64,000 nucleotides of DNA, taken from positions 124,001 to 188,000 of the forward strand of contig JACQZO010000002.1 in NCBI GenBank assembly GCA_016207805.1. The letters are read 5' to 3'. Of the stretch, positions 8,612 through 15,333 are shown one piece after another. Under the pieces are notes generated by a model. The model was not told the origin of the DNA and did no database searches. It saw only the letters and a list, made by a program, of their open reading frames with translations. Position 1 is the first letter of the stretch, and the number at the start of each line of letters is the position of its first letter. The translations under genes were made by a program, and so were the position numbers. The stretch is from Candidatus Abawacabacteria bacterium (GTDB lineage: Bacteria > Patescibacteriota > Gracilibacteria > RBG-16-42-10).

Positions 8612-10726
8612 ATGGATAATGATCCCTCACAAGACTTTCCACCTTCACGCAAAGAAGCTGCGCAAAATCAAGTGAAAGAACGCTTTGCAGTCAAAGAAAC
8701 TGGGGCCAGACGCACTCTTCGCACACCTGGGGAGCAAAATGCTAGACGCATTTTAGTCTTTATCGCATTAGGCTTCATTTTAATCTTCGTTATTGCCTTA
8801 TTTGTTGCTGCTCTCAGTGGCAGTGGTAATAACTTACTCTCAGCATTTGGTTTAGATACAGATATTCGTGCTTTGCTTTCTCGAGTAGTTAATGTGGTTT
8901 TTGGTATTAGCTTTGTCGTTACCATTGTTTTGTTGGTGATCGGCATATTTATGCAATTGGCTGCTCTAGGAGAACCTAATCAAGTACGAAAGGCGAGAAG
9001 ATTGTTAATTCGCTCTGGCGTTGCCTTAATAATTACAGCTGTATTGTGGATCATTTTTACTATTCTCTTAGGAAATGTTTCTTTACCTCAGCGTAAACCA
9101 ATAGAGACTGGTTTCAAAATAACTACTGAACCAGCAATGCTTACGGCACCAGCACCGTTCTCAGTAAAATTTGCTACTTCCAACCTCGCCCTACAAGGTA
9201 AATTTTTACAATGGGACTTTGGTGACGGCACTACTGGTACTGGTCCGACTCTTGCCCATGAGTTTACTCAAGAAGGCAGATTCATTGTTACTGTTACAGC
9301 TACAGACGCCCAAGGGGAAAATGTCCAAGCGAGCACAGTCGTAGTCATTAATAATATTCGTCCCCAAGCTATAGTGACCGTAGACAAATCTACTGGACCG
9401 GCACCACTTAAAGTAAAATTCGATGGTAGCGCTTCAAAGGATCCTAATGGTCAAATAGTAAATCAGCAATGGAAATTTGGTGATGATAGTGAACCTGTGA
9501 ATACTTTGATAGCTGAACATGAATATAAAAAAGAGGGTCCCTATACTGCAGTGCTGACATTAACAGACAACAACTTCGATACTACCGAATTTCCGATAAC
9601 TATTACTGTCGGTCCTCCATTGAATGCTCCGGTAATTAAACTTTCTACTAATCCACCTTTGGTTGAAGTAGAAGGGAAAAAAGTAATTCGTGGTGAAAAA
9701 CCACTAGCGGTTCGTTTTAGTGCTGCTGACTCTACTGATGATGGTCAAATAGTTAGTTTTGATTGGGAGTATGGAGATGGTGACCAATCCGAGTCTGGTA
9801 AAACGGTGAATCATTCCTTTGCCCAAACAGGTACTTACAAGATAACTGTTAGATTGAAAGATGATGATAACAATGTCTCAGAAGAAAATATAGAAGTAAT
9901 CGTGGGCAATCCCAAACAAGGTCCCCAAGCTGCTATGATCACGGAACCTAGGGCTCCAGAGCGAGGCAGTTTAGAGGGAGTCTTTCCTTTTCAAGTCAGC
10001 TTTAATGCTGAGACTTCACGCGACCCAGATGGCTCTATTGTAGCATATGAATGGGACTTCGGTGATAATACTGAAAAAGTATCTGGACAACGTGTAACAC
10101 ATACCTTTACTAGAGCAGGTACTTTTAGTATCACCTTGGTAGTGACCGACAATGATAATCAAAAGAGTGCTCCGGCCATGATGAGTGTGCAAGTAAAGCC
10201 GCCAACTTTAGAGAAACCAATTATCCAAATTACCAGCAATCCACCGACACCATCAGGCAATGTTCCTTTTACAATTGCTTTTGATGCTTCTGGCTCTCGC
10301 TCCAGTAACGGTAATATTATTGCTTATGAGTGGGATTTTGGTGATGGAGCAAAGGTAATAGGCAATGCAAGGATCTCGCATACATACAATTCACCGGGGG
10401 TATACACGGTCAGCCTTACTGCTCGTGATATTGCCAATCAAACTAATACCCAAACAGTGGTTGTGGCAGTCAGAGTTGCTGCACCAGTTGCTCAAATCGA
10501 AGCCAGCAGATCACGCGGAACAGCTCCATTAAATATTCTTTTTAATGCTTCTGGTTCAACAGGTAGTATTACTGATTTTCAGTGGAATTTTGATGATGGG
10601 ACCACTGGTTTGGGTCGTACTGTGGAACATATATTCAATCAACCTGGCCGCTATAATGTGGTATTGAAAGTGACTGATATTGCTGGCCAAGTTGATGAGG
10701 CGACATTGCAAGTGACAGTAGAATAA
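8612..10726 (+). CDS. Membrane-anchored PKD-repeat protein with N-terminal helix module
   Basis: A 704-residue protein without a cleavable signal. A charged cytoplasmic start (1-42) precedes a membrane helix (about 44-68). Next comes a two-helix module (about 90-157) with the loop QLAALGEPNQVRKARR, which matches the pilin-like loops of the array. Six PKD modules follow outside, marked by WDFGDGTTG (near 201), WKFGDDSE (287), WEYGDGDQ (385), WDFGDNTE (481), WDFGDGAK (574) and WNFDDGTT (658). It therefore fuses the array's membrane module to the type of ectodomain found in the preceding secreted protein. This suggests the two form one structure, with this protein as the membrane base. No enzyme motif is seen. 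Confidence 0.8.
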   Translation: MDNDPSQDFPPSRKEAAQNQVKERFAVKETGARRTLRTPGEQNARRILVFIALGFILIFVIALFVAALSGSGNNLLSAFGLDTDIRALLSRVVNVVFGISFVVTIVLLVIGIFMQLAALGEPNQVRKARRLLIRSGVALIITAVLWIIFTILLGNVSLPQRKPIETGFKITTEPAMLTAPAPFSVKFATSNLALQGKFLQWDFGDGTTGTGPTLAHEFTQEGRFIVTVTATDAQGENVQASTVVVINNIRPQAIVTVDKSTGPAPLKVKFDGSASKDPNGQIVNQQWKFGDDSEPVNTLIAEHEYKKEGPYTAVLTLTDNNFDTTEFPITITVGPPLNAPVIKLSTNPPLVEVEGKKVIRGEKPLAVRFSAADSTDDGQIVSFDWEYGDGDQSESGKTVNHSFAQTGTYKITVRLKDDDNNVSEENIEVIVGNPKQGPQAAMITEPRAPERGSLEGVFPFQVSFNAETSRDPDGSIVAYEWDFGDNTEKVSGQRVTHTFTRAGTFSITLVVTDNDNQKSAPAMMSVQVKPPTLEKPIIQITSNPPTPSGNVPFTIAFDASGSRSSNGNIIAYEWDFGDGAKVIGNARISHTYNSPGVYTVSLTARDIANQTNTQTVVVAVRVAAPVAQIEASRSRGTAPLNILFNASGSTGSITDFQWNFDDGTTGLGRTVEHIFNQPGRYNVVLKVTDIAGQVDEATLQVTVE

Positions 10727-10762
10727 TATTCCAGTTTTGTGCTATACTATCTTGATTAAGTA

Positions 10763-11326
10763 ATGCTTGTGATCGGATTTGTTTTAAAGCGTCTAGCTCT
10801 AGCACTTTGTATAGTGTGTTTGCTATCCACCAACATATTTGCCGCGACGAGTGCAGTACCTAGTTCTGCAGGCACAACACAACTAGGAGGCCTAGATACT
10901 AATAGTACCAATCCTTACCTTCACTTCGGGCCAAACACCAATCCCAGGCCTGCACTGCCTCCTGCATTTACAGTCCCAGTTTATCCTACTGCTGAATCGT
11001 ATGTCGTTAGTGTTATTAATTTTGTGTTAGATTTTCTAGGTTTGATTGTGTTGGGTATGATTGTCTATGGTGGTTATCAATATGTGATCGCTATGGGAGA
11101 TTCTGGTAAAATCAAAAAATCTAAGGGTATTATGACATCGGCAATTGTTGGTTTTTTCTTGATAGTAATTTCTTTTGCTATTGTTGCGACCATTATTACA
11201 GCCACACGTCCGGGAGTGAATGAGTGTGTGAATGTTCAGCGGGGAATCTGTCTTAATAGTAGTGGGCAAGGTTTGAACTTTGGTGTGGGTACAGGTATTG
11301 GTCGGCTAATTGGTAATATTTTCTAA
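10763..11326 (+). CDS. VirB2/TrbC-like membrane protein with signal peptide
   Basis: A 187-residue protein. The first 28 residues are a signal peptide (LLSTNIFAATS). A short polar linker precedes the two-helix module (about 75-145) with the loop VYGGYQYVIAMGDSGKIKKS. Two cysteines at about 153 and 161 (NECVNVQRGICLN) lie just after the second helix and could form a disulfide. The tail LNFGVGTGIG has the alternating glycine pattern seen in neighbours. A -10-like TATACT lies at 10743-10748, 15 bases before the start, without a clear -35; a leader this short would make the mRNA nearly leaderless. The next gene starts 4 bases after the stop. Confidence 0.65.
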   Translation: MLVIGFVLKRLALALCIVCLLSTNIFAATSAVPSSAGTTQLGGLDTNSTNPYLHFGPNTNPRPALPPAFTVPVYPTAESYVVSVINFVLDFLGLIVLGMIVYGGYQYVIAMGDSGKIKKSKGIMTSAIVGFFLIVISFAIVATIITATRPGVNECVNVQRGICLNSSGQGLNFGVGTGIGRLIGNIF

Positions 11327-11330
11327 TTCT

Positions 11331-11693
11331 ATGCCTACTACCTACTTGCTTTCCGCTTTATTGCCTAATTATCCAGCTGGTTCTGGTTTGCTTTCATCAC
11401 AAACAGTTGAAGCTGTTGGGGTTTTTTATTTGAATATCATTCTAAGCTTTTTAGGTTTAGTAGCTTTGGTGATTATGATTCTTGGTGGAGTAAAAATGTT
11501 AACTGCAGCCGGCAATGGCGAGCAATTTAAAAGTGGCCGTACTATTTTGATTGGAGCTGCTGTCGGTTTTGTAATTATCATTTTAGCTTTTGCTATTGTT
11601 GCCACTTTGATTGGAACTTTTGGTACACCTTGGGTTGGGGGAGTAGCCCCTGGCCGTTCGGGTGTGGGTATTGGTGTTGGTATATCCTTGTAG
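11331..11693 (+). CDS. VirB2/TrbC-like membrane protein
   Basis: A 120-residue protein with two hydrophobic helices (about 30-58 and 73-95) and the loop LTAAGNGEQFKSGR, a variant of the family loop in which the usual GD is GN. The tail SGVGIGVGISL is the clearest example of the glycine-alternating C-terminus. The frame is open from an ATG at 11310, inside the previous gene, but the ATG at 11331 follows that gene's stop by 4 bases and is preferred. No signal peptide cleavage site is obvious. Probably a pilin-like or channel subunit of the same assembly as its neighbours. Confidence 0.62.
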   Translation: MPTTYLLSALLPNYPAGSGLLSSQTVEAVGVFYLNIILSFLGLVALVIMILGGVKMLTAAGNGEQFKSGRTILIGAAVGFVIIILAFAIVATLIGTFGTPWVGGVAPGRSGVGIGVGISL

Positions 11694-11699
11694 AAGTAT

Positions 11700-12578
11700 A
11701 TGAAAAAAATTAGTACTAATATGGGAATCAAATCATTGCTAACCAAGTTAGTTGGTTTAGTGATAATAACTGTATCTGTGTCAATCAATTTGAGTGCCAC
11801 ACCATTGTATGCCCAGAATAATTCAGCGAATAACTCAGAAAGTGTTCAAACTAACATAGCTGCTTGTATCCAGAGATTGGGTAATGGCTCTAGTGACCGT
11901 GCAAGTTTTGATAATCGGTTACACTGTGAAGGCGAGCGCTATTTTATTGCTGCCAGCTTTATTAGTTGTGGTCTCACTGCTTATGATCAAGCTTTGCCAG
12001 AAAATCAGAATAGTTTAAGTAGTAGTGAGAAGGATAGAATTATTCAACAATGTGCCAGTCAACAACAAGCCTCAAATATTGCTAGCTCAACAAGCTCGGC
12101 TTCCCCCAGCACAACTGCTAGCTCAAGTGCCTCGTCCTCTTCATCTGCATCTTCTAGTCCGAATAATAGTGGAGCATTCGGTGGTTTTATCAACACTAGC
12201 CAAGGACAAGTTGGTCTCAACTCTGCTCAATATGGGACTGCATATAAAGGCAATATTAGCCGGGCCACTACTATCCAAGGAGGCTTTGGTGGTGTCACGG
12301 CATTTCTGCTCAGCTTTTTAGGATTTGCAGCTATGATATTTGTCATGTATGGCGGTTTTGTTTATATCACTGCCAATGGTGAACAGGCTAAAGTAGATAA
12401 AGGTAAAAAGATCGTATGGGAAGCAGTTGTTGCTATGCTAATTATTTTTGGTGTTTATGCCATTGTAAATACCGCGCTTGATGTTGGCTCAGCAATAAAT
12501 ACAAATATTCGCATCCCTATTGGTCCAGTAGAGTTACAAAGTGGCCCTGGTGGTGGCACATTACAAATTCCTTTTTAA
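11700..12578 (+). CDS. Secreted Ser-rich protein with C-terminal VirB2/TrbC-like module
   Basis: A 292-residue protein. After an N-terminal hydrophobic signal (about 12-38, ending LYAQ) comes a soluble part with four cysteines (AACIQ, LHCEG, SCGLT, QQCAS). A low-complexity Ser/Ala stretch follows (about 120-155; SSSASSSSSASSS). The two-helix module at about 195-265 has the loop MYGGFVYITANGEQAKVDKG. The C-terminus GPGGGTLQIPF is a weaker version of the Gly-rich tail. The Ser-rich segment probably is a flexible linker that holds the Cys-containing head away from the membrane; the head has no recognised family. Six bases separate it from the preceding gene and 4 from the next. Confidence 0.65.
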   Translation: MKKISTNMGIKSLLTKLVGLVIITVSVSINLSATPLYAQNNSANNSESVQTNIAACIQRLGNGSSDRASFDNRLHCEGERYFIAASFISCGLTAYDQALPENQNSLSSSEKDRIIQQCASQQQASNIASSTSSASPSTTASSSASSSSSASSSPNNSGAFGGFINTSQGQVGLNSAQYGTAYKGNISRATTIQGGFGGVTAFLLSFLGFAAMIFVMYGGFVYITANGEQAKVDKGKKIVWEAVVAMLIIFGVYAIVNTALDVGSAINTNIRIPIGPVELQSGPGGGTLQIPF

Positions 12579-12582
12579 TAGT

Positions 12583-12972
12583 ATGAAGAAACTCCCTTTC
12601 CAGAATTTTTTTGCCACCATTTTTGTTTTTTTGATCTTTTTTTGTTTTGTCCCACTAGTGTTTGCTCAAAGTGGCAACACCACTATCTATCGTGGACCAG
12701 ACTATGTAAATGTAACACCATTTTCCAGCTTCGGTGCGGTGACTATTGATCGTTTAATCAATAATGTGATTAATTATGTTTCCGGTATCTTGGCGACTAT
12801 CGCGGTAGCATCTTTGATGTATGGTGGCGTGCTGTATATGACAGCAGGAGGGGATAATGGTCGAATTGGTAAGGCAAAACAAGTCGTAATTCTCACCTTT
12901 GTTGGTTTAGTTTTAGCCTCTATGGCCTATTTGGTAATTATATTCGTTACTCGTCTTTTTTATGCAGCATAA
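12583..12972 (+). CDS. VirB2/TrbC-like membrane protein
   Basis: A 129-residue protein with a signal peptide (1-26, ending LVFAQ), a short exposed segment (about 27-50) and the two-helix module (about 58-125) with the loop MYGGVLYMTAGGDNGRIGKA. This is close to the minimal mature VirB2 form: signal, short linker, helix, charged loop, helix. Of all array members it is the best candidate for an actual pilin. An alternative upstream GTG at 12541 lies inside the previous gene; the ATG at 12583 opens a proper signal peptide. One base separates its stop from the next ATG. Confidence 0.68.
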   Translation: MKKLPFQNFFATIFVFLIFFCFVPLVFAQSGNTTIYRGPDYVNVTPFSSFGAVTIDRLINNVINYVSGILATIAVASLMYGGVLYMTAGGDNGRIGKAKQVVILTFVGLVLASMAYLVIIFVTRLFYAA

Positions 12973-12973
12973 T

Positions 12974-14053
12974 ATGAAAAAGTATGGTAAATGCCTTCTG
13001 ACAGCTTTGGTCCTTTTAGGTATTAGTACTAATACTGCATTTGCTGCTGCTGTGGATGATTATGTGAATGGGCTCAGAATATCAGCGATTGCTAATATTA
13101 GAGACATTAATGCCCGCAGTGAAGTAAATACACGCTTAGAGGCACTTAATGCTTGTCTGAATAGAGATTGGGCAGGCCACAACGGCCAAAAAAACTGGCA
13201 GTATCATGTTGGTGGTAATGAAGTAACTACTAGAGAAAGATTAGTTGAAGTGATTGATAATGATAACAACCATCCCTGCAATGCAGAAAAAGCTACATTA
13301 GCTACATATTTACAATCTATTATTGGTCAACCGAACGTAGGCTATCCACCATTAATTGCCAGCGTGCGCAGAGGGGCATTAGAAGATGGCGTCACTCAGA
13401 GTTTTGGTATTTATTATTCCAATGAGCCAGCTTTGAAGGCTAAGTTTGATAGCTATTTCGAGTGCTTAATGGCTGAAGATAATGGTGCTGCACGTTGGCA
13501 ATTTGGTCGCGCTGCGCCCACAACAATCGAAGAATTAAGAACGCGAACCAGTGCTAGTTCTCATCCTTGTCATCGTGAGCGTGAATTACTAGCAGGTCAT
13601 AATCGCGGAGATCCTGTGGATAGTTCTAGCAGAGCAAATCTCGCTGACAGTCCAAATCGTCAAGGTCGTACTGAAAGTCCAGTTGGTCCAACAAATACAA
13701 CAGGTTCGACAAACTCAGGAGTTGATTCACGGCCAATTTATCAACGTATTGTGCCTCCTTCTGAGCAAGACGTTTTTGCCCCAGCTTTTGCTCGAGGCAG
13801 CAATCCTAGCATCAGTAGCTTTGTGAATTTTCTTTTTGATTTATTGGTCCGTAAATTACTCCCTTGGATGGTAGCTGTAATGGTACTACTCATTACTTGG
13901 GCTGGATATAATTATATTATGGCACAAGGCGATTCAGGAAAACTCAAGCAAGCAAAGGATATGATTCTCTATTCTATCATCGCGATAGTACTAGCTGTAG
14001 CGGCACTTAGTATCATCACTATTCTCAATAATATTCTTACTAATGCGCGCTAA
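12974..14053 (+). CDS. Secreted protein with Cys-containing repeats and C-terminal VirB2/TrbC-like module
   Basis: A 359-residue protein with a signal peptide (1-25, ending AFAAA). The ectodomain seems to hold two related halves: LEALNACLNRDWAGHNG...HPCNAEK (about 50-105) and FDSYFECLMAEDNGAARWQF...HPCHRERE (about 158-210). Both share a C...W...HPC pattern, so it is probably an internal duplication with one disulfide per half. A polar linker leads to the two-helix module (about 285-355) with the loop NYIMAQGDSGKLKQAK. No known fold is recognised for the ectodomain. It belongs to the array by its module, strand and 1-base spacing to the previous gene. Confidence 0.65.
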   Translation: MKKYGKCLLTALVLLGISTNTAFAAAVDDYVNGLRISAIANIRDINARSEVNTRLEALNACLNRDWAGHNGQKNWQYHVGGNEVTTRERLVEVIDNDNNHPCNAEKATLATYLQSIIGQPNVGYPPLIASVRRGALEDGVTQSFGIYYSNEPALKAKFDSYFECLMAEDNGAARWQFGRAAPTTIEELRTRTSASSHPCHRERELLAGHNRGDPVDSSSRANLADSPNRQGRTESPVGPTNTTGSTNSGVDSRPIYQRIVPPSEQDVFAPAFARGSNPSISSFVNFLFDLLVRKLLPWMVAVMVLLITWAGYNYIMAQGDSGKLKQAKDMILYSIIAIVLAVAALSIITILNNILTNAR

Positions 14054-14057
14054 ACTT

Positions 14058-14660
14058 ATGAGAAAGATCTTTATTATCTTAGTATTATTGCTTTGCACTT
14101 CTAGTTTTGCTTTTGCTCAAAATCTTCCCAATCTGCCTGGTGGTGGAGGTGCTGGAGCTGTTTCCGCACCCAATGTGCCTGGTTCTCCAACAATTCCTAA
14201 TGTCCAAAATTTGCCTGGAGGTGGTGGGCAAGGGGCTATTAGTGCCCCAGGAGGTTTGCCAGGGGGAGCTGCTGGTGCTGTAACGGGACCAGGTGGGCTG
14301 CCAGGAGGCGCTACTGGTGCTACTACAGCACCATCTGTGTATGGTCAACCAAATAATCAAAGTTCTAACACGGGCTCAGGCGGCTTTCTAAATATTGCTA
14401 CCCCAGCTAATCATGGTCTGCCAGGCAATGAGGGGTTAGAACCTATTATTACTCGAGTGATCAATAACGCTTTGAATTTTATTGCCTTAGTTGGTATTGC
14501 TGGATTGATTTTCGCCAGCTTGCAACTCTTCTTGGCTCAAGGAAAGGCTGATGGTATTGGTCAAGCAAAGAATAATATTTTTAATCTGCTCCTTGGTTTT
14601 GTCATTGTACTACTTGCTTGGAGTGGGGTGACCATTGCTTTGAGATTTTTAGGCTTCTAG
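14058..14660 (+). CDS. Secreted Pro/Gly-rich protein with C-terminal VirB2/TrbC-like module
   Basis: A 200-residue protein, the last of the array. A signal peptide (1-21, ending SFAFA) is followed by imperfect Pro/Gly repeats (NLPGGGGAGAVSAPN, NLPGGGGQGAISAPG, GLPGGAAGAVTGPG, GLPGGATGATTAP), four units of about 14-30 residues. These may form a flexible, collagen-like or disordered stalk. The two-helix module (about 130-197) has a divergent loop, FLAQGKADGIGQAKNN. Its 3' end overlaps the convergent radC gene by 12 bases, so there is no room for an intergenic terminator. A surface-exposed structural role is inferred. Confidence 0.65.
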   Translation: MRKIFIILVLLLCTSSFAFAQNLPNLPGGGGAGAVSAPNVPGSPTIPNVQNLPGGGGQGAISAPGGLPGGAAGAVTGPGGLPGGATGATTAPSVYGQPNNQSSNTGSGGFLNIATPANHGLPGNEGLEPIITRVINNALNFIALVGIAGLIFASLQLFLAQGKADGIGQAKNNIFNLLLGFVIVLLAWSGVTIALRFLGF

Positions 14661-15290
14661 AGGAGATCTACTTGGCGCGATCCCAAACAGGTATGCATGG
14701 CTTTGCCTTAAGCTAAGAAAGCCCTTGTTAGTGATGATTAGATGATCTTGCAATGAAATTCCCAAATTATGTCCGGCATTGGCAACTTTTTGGGTCAGTT
14801 CTTGGTCCTCGCTACTGGCGATATGGTCACCACTGGGATGATTGTGGGCGAGAATAAAAGTATAGGCATTGGTGATTAATCCTGGTCTTAAAATATCTTT
14901 TAGGTCAGTGTAAGCAGTGTTTAAATTACCCAAGGCAATAATTTGATCATGGATTAAGTGTAGTTGATTATCGAGATATAGGGCTCTGATCATTTCTTGT
15001 TCTAATGGGATCATTGCGTTGAGATGCATGTAGGCGGCAAGTGGTGAGTTAATCTTGGTAATGTATGGTTTGCTTTGGGCAAACAACTTTTTTCCTAAGG
15101 TAAAAATGGCCGCAATTTGTTGGGCCTGTTTTAAGTTCACTTGGGTTATTGCTACAATATGTTCAGGAGAAGGATTTTGTGCTAAGAGATATAGTATCTC
15201 AACAGAAAATTCCTGAGCTGAAGGGTCTGCTAACGCCCAATTTAGTAATTGGGAGATTGAGCAAGCATGTAGGTTGCCAGTGTGAAACAT
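14649..15290 (-). CDS. radC: RadC-family JAMM/MPN+ protein
   Basis: A 213-residue protein with the RadC architecture: a helix-hairpin-like N-terminal half and a JAB/MPN domain. The JAMM metal motif is seen as HNHPSGDHIASSED (His149, His151, Asp162), with GNLNTAYTDLKDILRPGL upstream, a standard RadC stretch (usually GT/N...REI...A). The biochemical role of RadC is unsettled: once thought to be DNA repair, it is probably linked to natural transformation or mobile DNA. It is divergent from rel, with 43 bases between the starts. The C-terminal end is convergent with the pilin-like array. Confidence 0.9.
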   Translation of the reverse strand: MFHTGNLHACSISQLLNWALADPSAQEFSVEILYLLAQNPSPEHIVAITQVNLKQAQQIAAIFTLGKKLFAQSKPYITKINSPLAAYMHLNAMIPLEQEMIRALYLDNQLHLIHDQIIALGNLNTAYTDLKDILRPGLITNAYTFILAHNHPSGDHIASSEDQELTQKVANAGHNLGISLQDHLIITNKGFLSLRQSHAYLFGIAPSRSPLEA

Positions 15291-15333
15291 AGCTACAAAA
15301 AAGTTAAGTTAATCTCAATATAGAGTAAAAAAA

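Noticed and set aside
5591-10726. Repeated GGGATTTTGGTGATGG-like words that look like a DNA repeat array
   Set aside because: They encode the WDFGDG core of PKD modules and are spaced by about 250-300 bases, so they are protein repeats and not a CRISPR or DNA element.
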